Of a stretch of DNA of 33,345 bases, positions 15,055 to 25,984 are shown in pieces. Source of the stretch: Thiocystis violacea. GTDB lineage: Bacteria; Pseudomonadota; Gammaproteobacteria; Chromatiales; Chromatiaceae. Every line of letters starts with the position of its first letter. The first letter of the stretch is position 1. The position numbers were made by a program, and so were the translations under genes. Location: NCBI RefSeq assembly GCF_016583565.1, contig NZ_NRRF01000053.1, positions 1 to 33,345 of the forward strand, in the 5' to 3' direction. The notes beneath the pieces were generated by a model that saw nothing but the letters and a program-made list of their open reading frames with translations, ran no database searches and had not been told where the DNA came from.

Positions 15055-16752
15055 ATGGTCGCGACTCTCTCCGCCGAGCGCGTGATTCCGCGCCTGCGGG
15101 GTCTCACCTTCAAGCAGGCGGCGATCACCCTGCTGGTGGTGCTGGTCCTCGGGGTGGCGATGGGTGTGCTCCAGCTCTTTCTGGACTGGCGCGGCATGCG
15201 TGAGGAGGTCCGTGAGGGGATGGAACGGACCCTGGCGCTGGTCGAGGGCTCGGCCTCCGAGGCCCTCTACCAACTGCACCCGGAGCTGGGGCGTCAGCTG
15301 GTACAGGGGCTCTTCGTCTTCGATGCCGTCCAGCGCGTCGAGCTGCGGGACGACTTCGGTCAGGTGCTGGCCGAGCAGACGCGCGCTCCCGGCGCCGCGA
15401 CGCTCAAGACCGGCTGGGGCTGGCTGTTCGAGGACGTCATCCACTTTCGCCTCCCGTTGCGCTATGCCGCCTCCGGCGCGACGGCGGCGGACGTCGGTGT
15501 GCTCGAGGTCGCGCTCTCGCCGGACGTGCTGGCCCGGCGCTTTCGGCAACAGGCGATGCGCGACGCCCTGTTCGGGATCGCGCGCGCCGTCTTCATCTCC
15601 CTCCTGGTCGTCGTCATCTTCTACTTCATGATCACCCGGCCCTTGCTGCGTCTCTCCTCGGCCATCGCCGGCGCGGATCCGACCCGCCCCGGTGCCTGGG
15701 TGCCGCCGCGGCTCGCCGGGCACGAGCGTGACGAGATGGGCCTCTTGCTCGCGCACCTGGACAGGCTGCTGCGTGCCTCCCAGGCAGGACTCGACGCGCG
15801 CGACCACGCGCAGCGCGAGCTGACCGCGCTCACCCAAGACCTCGAGCAGCGCGTGCAAGCGCGAACCCTGGACCTTGAGCGCGCACTCGAGCAGCTCGAA
15901 GGACAGAAGGCCGAGGTCGAGCGTGCCTTCGCGGAGCTGGGCCGGACCCACCGGCGGTTGAGCGAGGCCAATGGGCTGTTGCTCGAGAGCCACCGCTATG
16001 CCCGGCGGATCCAGACGGCGATGCTGCCGGATGCGCGGGCGCTCGGCGACGCGGTGCGCGAGATCCATGTGTTGTGGGAGCCGCTGCATCTGGTGGGCGG
16101 GGACTGGTACTGGCTGGAGCGCCGTGGCGAGCAGTGTCTGATCCTGGTCGCCGATTGCACCGGGCACGGCGTGCCGGGCGCCTTCATCACCCTGGTGCTG
16201 GCCTCGGCGGCCGAGCAGGTGCTGCGCGAGTCGCGCGTCTGGGACCCGGCCGCCATCCTGCTGGCACTGGACGAGCAGGTGCGGCGGCGTCTGCGACAGG
16301 ACCAGGTGCCCGAAGGTGTCGGGCTCGAGTCGGACGATGGGCTGGACGCGGCCATCCTCCTCTGGGACGCGGGCTCATCTCGCCTGACCTTCGCGAGCGT
16401 GGGCGGGATGCCCTTGGTGGAGGTCGCCGCGGATGGCGCGGCACGGACGATCCGCGGTTCGCGCGGCCATCTGGGCTATCAGACGCTGCCGTCGCCGCCG
16501 CGCGTCGTCAATCATCCCATCCAGGTCAGGCCGGGCGCGGTCTACTTCCTGATGACGGACGGTATCGTCGATCAGATGGGCCGCGAGCGCCGCCGCTTGC
16601 TCGGCAGGCGCCCCGTCGTCGAGTGGCTTCAGGCCAATGCCGGTCGTGGGCTGGAGGACCAGATCGAGGGTCTCCGCGGGATGCTGGAGGACTATCGGGG
16701 CGGGGAGCCACGCCGCGACGACATGACACTCGTCGGCGTGCGGCTCATGTGA
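15055..16752 (+). CDS. siaA: SiaA-type membrane PP2C phosphatase
   Basis: The 565-aa protein has a transmembrane helix (residues 22-43), an external region of about 130 residues, a second helix (174-194), a HAMP-like segment (about 195-250), a long coiled coil (about 250-315) and a SpoIIE/PP2C phosphatase domain from about 320. Metal-site motifs are visible: 'LVGGDWYW', 'VADCTGHGVPGAFITLVLAS', 'YFLMTDGIVDQMG' and 'RRDDMTLVGVRL' at the end. In Pseudomonas, SiaA dephosphorylates SiaC and so promotes c-di-GMP synthesis. Here siaA is the last gene of the operon instead of the first. Its stop lies 3 bases from the stop of the convergent DUF2939 gene. Confidence 0.88.
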   Translation: MVATLSAERVIPRLRGLTFKQAAITLLVVLVLGVAMGVLQLFLDWRGMREEVREGMERTLALVEGSASEALYQLHPELGRQLVQGLFVFDAVQRVELRDDFGQVLAEQTRAPGAATLKTGWGWLFEDVIHFRLPLRYAASGATAADVGVLEVALSPDVLARRFRQQAMRDALFGIARAVFISLLVVVIFYFMITRPLLRLSSAIAGADPTRPGAWVPPRLAGHERDEMGLLLAHLDRLLRASQAGLDARDHAQRELTALTQDLEQRVQARTLDLERALEQLEGQKAEVERAFAELGRTHRRLSEANGLLLESHRYARRIQTAMLPDARALGDAVREIHVLWEPLHLVGGDWYWLERRGEQCLILVADCTGHGVPGAFITLVLASAAEQVLRESRVWDPAAILLALDEQVRRRLRQDQVPEGVGLESDDGLDAAILLWDAGSSRLTFASVGGMPLVEVAADGAARTIRGSRGHLGYQTLPSPPRVVNHPIQVRPGAVYFLMTDGIVDQMGRERRRLLGRRPVVEWLQANAGRGLEDQIEGLRGMLEDYRGGEPRRDDMTLVGVRLM

Positions 16753-16755
16753 GCC

Positions 16756-17238
16756 TCAGGGGATGATGTCCGTGATCTTCCAGTCGCTCCCGACCAGGCT
16801 GAAGCGCACGTGGGTGGCGCCCTCGCCGAGCTTGCCGATGCGAATCAGGAAGCGGTTGTAGGATTCGAAGAAGGCGAAGTCGATCCCCGCGAGCAGGTAG
16901 GGCGGACTCTGACCCGTCGCCTCGGTGACGGCGCCGCGCAGGGTCTCGCGCACCCAGTCGATGGTGATCGCCTGCTCCAGTGCCGAGTCGCCGAGTCGCT
17001 CCAGGTTCTGGCGAATCCAGCTGACCACGCTGTCCGGATCGTCGGTGGGCAGCACGCCCTGGACCCCGGCCGCCACGCGCTTCTTGTAATTGGCCCGGAT
17101 CGCCGGGAGGTCCACCATCTGGGCCAGCTCGGCGGTGTCGTTCGCCGTGATGGCGTCGTCCAGGCGGTAGACGCTGTAATAGGGCCAGAGGCCGTAGCCG
17201 ATGAGTGCCAGCAGGATAAAGTATCCGATGAACCGCAT
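16756..17238 (-). CDS. DUF2939 protein with an N-terminal membrane anchor
   Basis: The 160-aa product has an N-terminal hydrophobic helix ('FIGYFILLALIGYGLWPYY') followed by 'YRLDDAITANDTAELAQMVDLPAIRANYK', the hallmark of DUF2939. Function is unknown; it is probably a small inner-membrane-anchored or secreted protein with its C-terminal domain in the periplasm. The ATG at 17238 gives the usual short leader before the helix; an in-frame ATG at 17283 adds 15 polar residues. The gene is divergent from cca and convergent with siaA. Confidence 0.75.
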   Translation of the reverse strand: MRFIGYFILLALIGYGLWPYYSVYRLDDAITANDTAELAQMVDLPAIRANYKKRVAAGVQGVLPTDDPDSVVSWIRQNLERLGDSALEQAITIDWVRETLRGAVTEATGQSPPYLLAGIDFAFFESYNRFLIRIGKLGEGATHVRFSLVGSDWKITDIIP

Positions 17239-17347
17239 GCTGTTCGTCCCGAGCGCTGTGGTGGAGAAGCGGGGTGTCCGCACCCATTTGATCGATTGAG
17301 CCGGCGAGCGCCAGCGGCGTCAATTCTAACCGCATCGCCGCGGCGGA

Positions 17348-17353
17348 TATAAT
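17348..17353 (+). promoter_or_regulatory. Likely -10 box of the cca promoter
   Basis: A perfect TATAAT stands out in a GC-rich stretch 115 bases before the cca start. No clear -35 box lies 16-18 bases upstream. The position between divergent genes and the perfect match favour a real promoter. Confidence 0.45.
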
Positions 17354-17468
17354 CCCGGCCCGGCCATCGACGAGCCAGCGGGCGTTGCCATGCAGAGCGA
17401 TTTTTCAGTAGATCAAGGGCCGTGCAGTCTCTCGGGGCTTGCGCGAGGCCGCGGAGTGGGAGCTGGAC

Positions 17469-18713
17469 ATGGATGTGACTGAGGGGCTCGAGACTTACCT
17501 GGTCGGCGGTGCCGTGCGCGACCAACTCCTGGGTCGGCGCGTGCGCGAGCGCGACTATGTCGTGATCGGATCCACGGCCGAGGAGATGCTCCGCCGCGGC
17601 TTTCTGCAGGTCGGCAAGGACTTTCCGGTCTTCCTGCACCCGCGCACCAAGGACGAGTACGCCCTGGCCCGCACCGAGCGCAAGACCGCGCCCGGCTACC
17701 ACGGCTTCATGGTGCATGCCGATCCGGACGTGACCCTGGAGCAGGATCTGCTGCGCCGTGATCTCACCATCAACGCACTGGCGCTGGATGGGGACGGCCG
17801 CGTCATCGACCCCTACGGTGGTCTGGCCGATCTGCAGGCCAGAATCCTGCGCCACGTCTCGCCCGCCTTCGCCGAAGACCCGGTGCGCATCCTGCGGCTC
17901 GCCCGCTTCGCCGCGCGCTATGCGGACCTCGATTTCGGCATCGCGGAGGAAACCCTCGGGCTGATGCGCGCCATGGTCGCCGCGGGCGAGGTGGATGCCC
18001 TGGTGCCCGAGCGTGTCTGGCAGGAGATGGCGCGCGCCCTCCTGGAGGACCGGCCCTCGCGCTTCTTCGAGGTGCTGCGTGACTGCGGCGCCCTGGCGCG
18101 CCTGCTGCCAGAGCTGGACCGGCTCTGGGGTGTCGCGCAACCGCGGAAGTGGCACCCGGAGATCGATACCGGCGTGCATGTGATGCTGGTCCTCGATATG
18201 GCGGCGCGGCTCTCGGCCGAGCTGGAAGTCCGCTTCGCGGCGCTCTGCCACGACCTCGGCAAGGGCACCACGCCGCCCGAGATCCTGCCGCGCCACCATG
18301 GCCATGAGGAGCGTGGTCTCGGGCTGCTTGCGGAGGTCTGCGACCGCTTCAAGATCCCCAACCGTTGCCGCGAGCTGGCCCACATCACGGCCGGCTATCA
18401 CGGTCTGGTGCACAAGGTCGAGGAGCTGCGCTCGGCGACCATCCTGGATCTGCTGGAGCGGACCGACGCCATCCGCCGCCCGGAGCGCTTCGCGCAGATG
18501 CTCACCGCCTGCGAGGCCGACTATCGCGGTCGCACGGGCTACGCGCAGCGCGCCTATCCCCAGGCGGAGATCCTGCGCGCGCTGCTCGCGGCGGTCACGG
18601 CGCTGGACGTTGGTGCCATCGCCCGCGAGGCCGCTGAGCCCAGGCTCATCCCTGAACGGATCCGCGCGGCGCGGATCGCGGCCATCAAGGCGACCCGTCG
18701 CCAGGCACGCTGA
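17469..18713 (+). CDS. cca: Multifunctional CCA protein (tRNA nucleotidyltransferase)
   Basis: The 414-aa enzyme adds or repairs the 3'-CCA end of tRNA. The class II head domain shows 'YLVGGAVRDQLLG' (10-22), an ExD metal pair at Glu27/Asp29, 'YALARTERK', and the 'LEQDLLRRDLTINALALD' and 'FAEDPVRILRLARFAARY' motifs. A C-terminal HD phosphohydrolase domain is present ('FAALCHDLGKG', 'HHGHEERG'), as in the bacterial three-activity form. Length is close to that of E. coli Cca. The ATG at 17469 is supported by GGGAG 6 bases upstream. parC follows after 71 bases on the same strand. Confidence 0.95.
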   Translation: MDVTEGLETYLVGGAVRDQLLGRRVRERDYVVIGSTAEEMLRRGFLQVGKDFPVFLHPRTKDEYALARTERKTAPGYHGFMVHADPDVTLEQDLLRRDLTINALALDGDGRVIDPYGGLADLQARILRHVSPAFAEDPVRILRLARFAARYADLDFGIAEETLGLMRAMVAAGEVDALVPERVWQEMARALLEDRPSRFFEVLRDCGALARLLPELDRLWGVAQPRKWHPEIDTGVHVMLVLDMAARLSAELEVRFAALCHDLGKGTTPPEILPRHHGHEERGLGLLAEVCDRFKIPNRCRELAHITAGYHGLVHKVEELRSATILDLLERTDAIRRPERFAQMLTACEADYRGRTGYAQRAYPQAEILRALLAAVTALDVGAIAREAAEPRLIPERIRAARIAAIKATRRQAR

Positions 18714-18784
18714 CGCGCGTTTGTCCTTCCGGCCGCCTTGTCGCATCATGCGCGACCTTCGTTCGAACGGATCCAAGATTGCCG

Positions 18785-21037
18785 ATGTCGGAAACAGCTC
18801 TCTACAACGCCGAGGGGCTCGAGCGCCGCCCCCTCAAGGACTTCACCGAAAAGGCGTACCTGGATTACTCCATGTACGTCATCCTCGACCGCGCCCTGCC
18901 GCATGTGGGCGATGGCCTCAAACCCGTGCAGCGGCGCATCCTCTACGCCATGTCCGAGCTCGGGCTCTCCGCGACGGCCAAGTTCAAGAAGTCCGCGCGC
19001 ACCGTCGGCGATGTGCTGGGCAAGTTCCATCCGCACGGCGATTCCGCCTGCTACGAGGCCATGGTGCTCATGGCGCAGGCGTTCAGCTACCGCTATCCGC
19101 TGGTCGATGGCCAGGGCAACTGGGGCTCGCCGGACGATCCAAAGTCCTTCGCGGCCATGCGCTATACCGAATCGCGTCTGACGCCCTATGCCGATGTGCT
19201 GCTCGGCGAGGTCGCTCAGGGGACCGTGGACTGGCAGCCCAATTTCGACGGCACCCTGGACGAGCCGCGACTCCTGCCGGCCCGTTTGCCCAACTTGCTG
19301 CTCAACGGCGTCACCGGCATCGCGGTCGGCATGGCCACCGACATCCCCTCGCACAACCTGCGCGAGGTGGCGCGCGCCTGCATCCATCTGCTGGCGCATC
19401 CCAAGGCCAGTATCGAGGAGTTGATCGGCTTCATCCCCGGCCCGGACTTCCCGACCGCCGGCGAGATCATCACGCCCGCGGAAGAACTGCTGAAGCTCTA
19501 TCAGACGGGCAACGGCAGCGTGCGGCAGCGCGCGCGCTACGAACTCGAGCGCGGCGACATCGTCATCACGGCGCTGCCGTACCAGGTCTCCGGCAGCCGC
19601 GTCATGGAGCAGATCGCGGCCCAGTTCAACGCCAAGAAGCTGCCCATGATCGAGGACTTTCGCGACGAGTCCGATCATGAGTTCCCGACGCGGCTGGTCA
19701 TCGTCCCGCGCTCGAATCGGGTGGATGTCGAGCGCCTCATGTCGCACCTCTTCGCGACCACGGACCTGGAGCGCAGCTACCGCGTCAACATGAACATGAT
19801 CGCGCTCAACGGCCGACCGCGGGTCATGAACCTGCGCGAGATACTGGTCGAGTGGATCATCTACCGCACCGAGACGGTGCGCCGGCGGCTGCAGCACCGC
19901 CTCGAGAAGGTGCTCCAGCGCCTGCACCTCTTGGACGGCTTGCTGATCGCCTTTCTCAATATCGACGAGGTGATCCGCATCGTCCGCGCCGAGGACGAGC
20001 CCAAGCCCATGCTCATGGCGCGTTTCGGCCTGACCGATGCCCAGGCCGAGTACGTCCTCAACACCCGGCTGCGCCAGCTCGCCCGGCTCGAGGAGATGAA
20101 GATCCGCGCCGAGCAGGCCGAGCTGGCCGAGGAGCGCGATGCGTTGCAGCGTCTGCTGGGCAACGAGCAGGCGCTCAAACGCCTGATCCGCGACGAGATC
20201 GCCGCCGATGCCGAGAAGTATGGGGATGAGCGCCGCTCCCCGCTGGTGGCCAGAAGCGTCGCGACCGCCATCGACGAGACCGAGCTGGCGCCGAGCGAGC
20301 CCGTCACCGTCGTTCTCTCCGAGAAGGGCTGGGTCCGCGCGGCCAAGGGACATGAGGTGGATCCGACCGGACTCAGTTATCGGTCCGGCGACAGCTTTCT
20401 GGGCGCGGCGCGGCTGCGCAGCAATCAGACGGTCGTCTTCCTGGATTCGACCGGTCGCAGCTATGCGCTCCAGGCGCATACGCTGCCATCGGCGCGCAGT
20501 CAGGGCGAGCCCTTGACCGGGCGGTTGGACCCGCCCCAGGGTGCGCGTTTCATCACCGTGCTGGGCGATGCGCCGGATGCCCGCTATCTGCTCGCCTCGG
20601 ACGCTGGCTATGGGTTCATCGCCCGGTTCGAGGATCTGGTCGCCAAGCCCAAGGGCGGCAAGGCCGTTCTCAGCCTGCCGGCCGGTGCCCAGGTGCTGAT
20701 CCCGCTACCGGTCGGGGAGGGCGCCGGCGCGCTGCTGGCCGCGGCGACCAGCGCCGGGCACCTCTTGCTGTTCCCGCTCGCCGAGCTGCCGGAAATGGCG
20801 CGCGGCAAGGGCAACAAGATCATCGGGATCCCGACCTCCAAGGTCAGCGCCCGTGAAGAAGTGATGGTCGCGCTGGCCGTGGTCGCGGGCGGTGCGAGCC
20901 TGAGCGTGCTCTCGGGCAAGCGCAGCTTCACCCTCAAGCCCAGCGATCTGGAGGTCTACAAGGGCGAGCGCGGTCGGCGTGGGCGGCTCCTGCCGCGCGG
21001 TTTCCAGCGGGTGGATGGACTCTCGACCGAATCCTGA
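18785..21037 (+). CDS. parC: DNA topoisomerase IV subunit A
   Basis: The 750-aa protein is ParC, the DNA-cleaving subunit of topoisomerase IV, which separates replicated chromosomes together with ParE. The N-terminus 'KDFTEKAYLDYSMYVILDRA' and the quinolone-region 'HPHGDSACYEAMVLMAQ' are typical; the serine and glutamate that mutate in quinolone resistance are wild type (Ser87, Glu91). The catalytic tyrosine is Tyr127 in 'AAMRYTESRL'. The size is right for ParC, and the C-terminal pinwheel is shorter than in GyrA. I used the ATG at 18785; a TTG two codons upstream is in frame. parE is not in the window. Confidence 0.95.
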   Translation: MSETALYNAEGLERRPLKDFTEKAYLDYSMYVILDRALPHVGDGLKPVQRRILYAMSELGLSATAKFKKSARTVGDVLGKFHPHGDSACYEAMVLMAQAFSYRYPLVDGQGNWGSPDDPKSFAAMRYTESRLTPYADVLLGEVAQGTVDWQPNFDGTLDEPRLLPARLPNLLLNGVTGIAVGMATDIPSHNLREVARACIHLLAHPKASIEELIGFIPGPDFPTAGEIITPAEELLKLYQTGNGSVRQRARYELERGDIVITALPYQVSGSRVMEQIAAQFNAKKLPMIEDFRDESDHEFPTRLVIVPRSNRVDVERLMSHLFATTDLERSYRVNMNMIALNGRPRVMNLREILVEWIIYRTETVRRRLQHRLEKVLQRLHLLDGLLIAFLNIDEVIRIVRAEDEPKPMLMARFGLTDAQAEYVLNTRLRQLARLEEMKIRAEQAELAEERDALQRLLGNEQALKRLIRDEIAADAEKYGDERRSPLVARSVATAIDETELAPSEPVTVVLSEKGWVRAAKGHEVDPTGLSYRSGDSFLGAARLRSNQTVVFLDSTGRSYALQAHTLPSARSQGEPLTGRLDPPQGARFITVLGDAPDARYLLASDAGYGFIARFEDLVAKPKGGKAVLSLPAGAQVLIPLPVGEGAGALLAAATSAGHLLLFPLAELPEMARGKGNKIIGIPTSKVSAREEVMVALAVVAGGASLSVLSGKRSFTLKPSDLEVYKGERGRRGRLLPRGFQRVDGLSTES

Positions 21038-21092
21038 GCCCGCGATCCGATCGAAGCCGCGATCAATGCGGGGGGATTCTCGCCGCTCCGCG

Positions 21093-21128
21093 GCCTCCTC
21101 ACGTCGATCTTGGTCGCCGTGAGGAGGC
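21093..21128. terminator. Hairpin between convergent parC and katG
   Basis: GCCTCCTCACG (21093-21103) is perfectly complementary to CGTGAGGAGGC (21118-21128), giving an 11-base-pair GC-rich stem with a 14-base loop. It lies 56 bases after the parC stop and 11 bases after the katG stop on the other strand, so it could stop transcription from both sides. No T-run follows, so it may act as a bidirectional or factor-assisted terminator. Confidence 0.6.
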
Positions 21129-21138
21129 ACGCCTGGAC

Positions 21139-23313
<2,175 letters not shown>

Positions 23314-23464
23314 TGTTGTCTCCGCTCGTGGTGTCGTTGACTGACGTTCGCGTCTCTATGGATGCTCGTCGAGCATGGATGGAGGGTATGGGTCGGCGCT
23401 GTTGACGGCCAATCGTTTGACCGTATCCTAAAGATCGTCAAATCCTATGTATAAATATTATTTA

Positions 23465-23479
23465 ATAGTTTAAGGCTAT
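23465..23479. promoter_or_regulatory. OxyR-like half-site upstream of katG
   Basis: ATAG-N7-CTAT occurs as ATAG TTTAAGG CTAT, matching the OxyR ATAG/CTAT spacing and the inner T, with the inner A replaced by G. It lies about 150 bases before the katG start in an AT-rich patch between hypF and katG. The second half-site, 7 bases away, is not recognisable. OxyR control of katG is well known, which makes the match plausible. Confidence 0.4.
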
Positions 23480-23540
23480 TGCATGAGCCTGCTTGCCGGC
23501 GAAGGGTGTCGCTCCCTGCGATTGCCCAGGGCTGGACACC

Positions 23541-25895
23541 TCATCGCATCGCACGCGCGGCGCCGACGCAGGCCTGCCCGAGCGAGAGTCCGCCGTCGTT
23601 TGAGGGTACCTGGCGTTGCAGCAGCACTTGCAGACCCGCCGAGCCCAGACCCGCGGCGACGGATTCCAGGAGGATGCGGTTCTGGAAGACCCCGCCGGAT
23701 AGCGCGACGGTGCTCAGGGCTTGGCGCTGGGCGATCTCGATCGCCAGGCGAACGATGCTGGCGGTCAAGCCGGCGTGGAAGCGGCTGGCGATGCGCCCCT
23801 TCGGCACGCCGCGCGCGAGGTCCGCGAGGAGGGCGTCCCAGATCGGGGACGGATCCAGCACCACGCCCGAGGGCTCGACGGCGCTCGCGAGGGCGTAACC
23901 GCCATCGGGCTCCAGCCGCTCGCCCGCGGCCAGGGCCTCCAGTTCGATCGCGGCCTGACCTTCGTAGCTGATGCGCGCCCCGCCGAGTCCAAGGGCCGCC
24001 GCGACGGCATCGAACAGCCGGCCGGCGGAGCTGGATAAGGGGGCATTGACCGCACGCGCGATCATGGTCCGGAGTACCCCGAGCGGTCGTTCGGCCAGTC
24101 GCTGAAGGATCTCCAGGTCCGGATAACGGCCGAGGGTTGCGTCCCATCCGCCGGCGGCCTCCAGCTGCGCATAGAGATTGCGCCAGGGCTCGAGGATGGC
24201 CTGAGTGCCGCCGGGCATGGCGACTGCCTTGAGGTGGGCGACGCGTTGGTAGTCCAGGTACTGGCCGACGAGAAATTCTCCGCCCCAGAGGGTGCCATCT
24301 GGCCCATAGCCGAGACCATCCAGGAGGATGCCGAGCACCGGGCCGGCCTCGCGCGGCCAGCCGTTGTCCGCGAGCGTGGAGGCGAGATGGGCGTGGTGAT
24401 GCTGCACGCTGAAGAGCGCTAGGTCGTCCCGTGATGCCAGATCCCGCCCGATGACCGTGGAGCGGTACTCCGGATGGAGGTCGACGGCGATGCCTTCCGG
24501 GCGGTGTTGGAAGAGCGCGCGATAGAGTTCGAGGGTGGTTTCCAGCTCACGCGCGGTGCGCGCGTCCTCCAGGTCGCCGAGGTGCTGGGAGAGGATCGCC
24601 GAGCCGTTGCGCAGCAGACAGAAGGTGTTCTTCAGCTCGCCGCCGAGTGCGAGGATCGGCGGCGTGTCCTCGAAGCCTGGCGGCAGCTGGATGGGCGTCG
24701 GCGCATAGCCGCGGGCACGCCGCAGCAGCCGGGGTGCCCCGGCCATCCGGCGCACGACCGAGTCATCGACGCGATTGACGATCTCCCGATCGTGCAGCAG
24801 GCTGAAATCGGCCAGCGGACCCAGGCGGCTGGCCGCGTCGGCATTGTCGATGCACTGGGGCTCCTCGCTCAGATTGCCGCTGGTCATCACCAGCGGTCTG
24901 GCCCAGTCCCGCAGCAAGAGGTGGTGCAGCGGGCTATAGGGCAGCATGAAGCCGAGCGATCGCTGGCCCGGCGCGATGTCCGGGGCGAGGGGGCGGGGCG
25001 GATCGGTCGCGCTCCGCTCCAAGAGCAGGATGGGCGCGGCCGGGCTGGCGAGCAGCGCCTCCTCGTCCGCGCCGACCGCGCAGTAGGCCCTGATGACGCT
25101 CAGGTCGCGTGCCATCAGCGCGAAGGGTTTGCCGAAGCGGCGTTTGCGTCGGCGCAGCTCGACGACGCTCGCCAGGTTGGTTGCGTCGCACGCCAGGTGG
25201 AAGCCGCCGATCCCCTTGATCGCGAGAATCCGGCCTTCGGCGAGCAATCGGCTCGCGCTGGCGATGGGGTCCAGGTCGCCCAAGGCCGCGGGGTCCAGCC
25301 GTTCGCCCGCGGCGTCGGTCAGCCAGAGGCTGGGTCCGCAATCGGCGCAGGCGTTCGGCTGGGCGTGAAAGCGGCGGTCGGCGGGATCCTGGTATTCGGC
25401 CTGGCAGCTTGGGCACATCGGAAAGACCGCCATGCTGGTGCGCGCGCGGTCGTAGGGGATGCCCTTGACGATGCTCAGTCGCGGTCCGCAATGGGTGCAG
25501 TTGGTGAAGGCATAGCGATAGCGCCGATTGGCCCGATCGAGGATCTCGGCGGCGCAGGCCGGGCAGGTCGCGGCGTCCGGGATCATGCCGGTGCGCACCT
25601 GCGAGGGGTCGCTGCCGCGAATGACGAAGGTGTCGGTCGACAGCGCCTGGTCGAGCCGGGTCCGCTCGATGGCGTCGATGCGGGCGAGCGGCGGGCATTC
25701 GAGGCGCAGCGCGGCGCAGAAGTCGTCCAGGGCCTGCGCGCCAGATCCCACCGCTGGCTGGGCGCGGATCAGGACACCCTCGCCGTCGTTGAGCACCTCT
25801 CCGACCAGCCCGTGGGCGCGCGCAAGGCGCCACACCGTCGGGCGAAAGCCGACGCCCTGAACCAGACCGCGAACGCGGATCATCTCGGCATGCAT
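23541..25895 (-). CDS. hypF: Carbamoyltransferase HypF (NiFe hydrogenase maturation)
   Basis: The 784-aa protein makes the carbamoyl/thiocyanate precursor of the cyanide ligands of NiFe hydrogenase, working with HypE. Domains in order: acylphosphatase ('RVRGLVQGVGFRPTVWRLA', residues 7-25), two CxxC zinc fingers with 'TNCTHCGPR' and 'MCPSCQAEY', a YrdC-like nucleotide domain ('ILAIKGIGGFHLACDATN'), and a Kae1-like C-terminal part with the metal-binding 'VQHHHAHLAS', 'DGLGYGPDGTLWGGEF' and 'ALSGGVFQNRILLE'. Length fits the family. It is divergent from the Nudix/regulator pair (89-base gap). The other hyp and structural hydrogenase genes are not in the window, so this is an isolated locus or lies at the edge of a dispersed one. 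Confidence 0.95.
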   Translation of the reverse strand: MHAEMIRVRGLVQGVGFRPTVWRLARAHGLVGEVLNDGEGVLIRAQPAVGSGAQALDDFCAALRLECPPLARIDAIERTRLDQALSTDTFVIRGSDPSQVRTGMIPDAATCPACAAEILDRANRRYRYAFTNCTHCGPRLSIVKGIPYDRARTSMAVFPMCPSCQAEYQDPADRRFHAQPNACADCGPSLWLTDAAGERLDPAALGDLDPIASASRLLAEGRILAIKGIGGFHLACDATNLASVVELRRRKRRFGKPFALMARDLSVIRAYCAVGADEEALLASPAAPILLLERSATDPPRPLAPDIAPGQRSLGFMLPYSPLHHLLLRDWARPLVMTSGNLSEEPQCIDNADAASRLGPLADFSLLHDREIVNRVDDSVVRRMAGAPRLLRRARGYAPTPIQLPPGFEDTPPILALGGELKNTFCLLRNGSAILSQHLGDLEDARTARELETTLELYRALFQHRPEGIAVDLHPEYRSTVIGRDLASRDDLALFSVQHHHAHLASTLADNGWPREAGPVLGILLDGLGYGPDGTLWGGEFLVGQYLDYQRVAHLKAVAMPGGTQAILEPWRNLYAQLEAAGGWDATLGRYPDLEILQRLAERPLGVLRTMIARAVNAPLSSSAGRLFDAVAAALGLGGARISYEGQAAIELEALAAGERLEPDGGYALASAVEPSGVVLDPSPIWDALLADLARGVPKGRIASRFHAGLTASIVRLAIEIAQRQALSTVALSGGVFQNRILLESVAAGLGSAGLQVLLQRQVPSNDGGLSLGQACVGAARAMR

Positions 25896-25984
25896 GAGGT
25901 TGGCTCGCTCTCCCCGGTTCTTGAAAATCGCCCTGAATTCTGTCTATCTGTGGGGCATCCTCGCCAGCCATCGACAGAGCACAG

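Noticed and set aside
13437..15197. Minus-strand open frame of 586 codons across the siaD and binding-protein genes
   Set aside because: It mirrors well-supported plus-strand genes; its composition (Gln, Arg, Gly, His rich) is typical of antisense frames in GC-rich DNA, and no motif is present.
17546..17557. Glu in place of the first Asp of the Cca DxD metal motif
   Set aside because: To my knowledge ExD also occurs in Pseudomonas Cca, so it is probably a normal variant.
16845..18776. Minus-strand open frame of 643 codons antisense to cca
   Set aside because: cca is certain from its motifs; the antisense frame has no signature and low-complexity composition.
25921..25950. TTGAAA-N18-TATCTG as a promoter for the Nudix gene
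   Set aside because: The -10 box matches only three of six bases, and the spacer is long; not listed as a feature.
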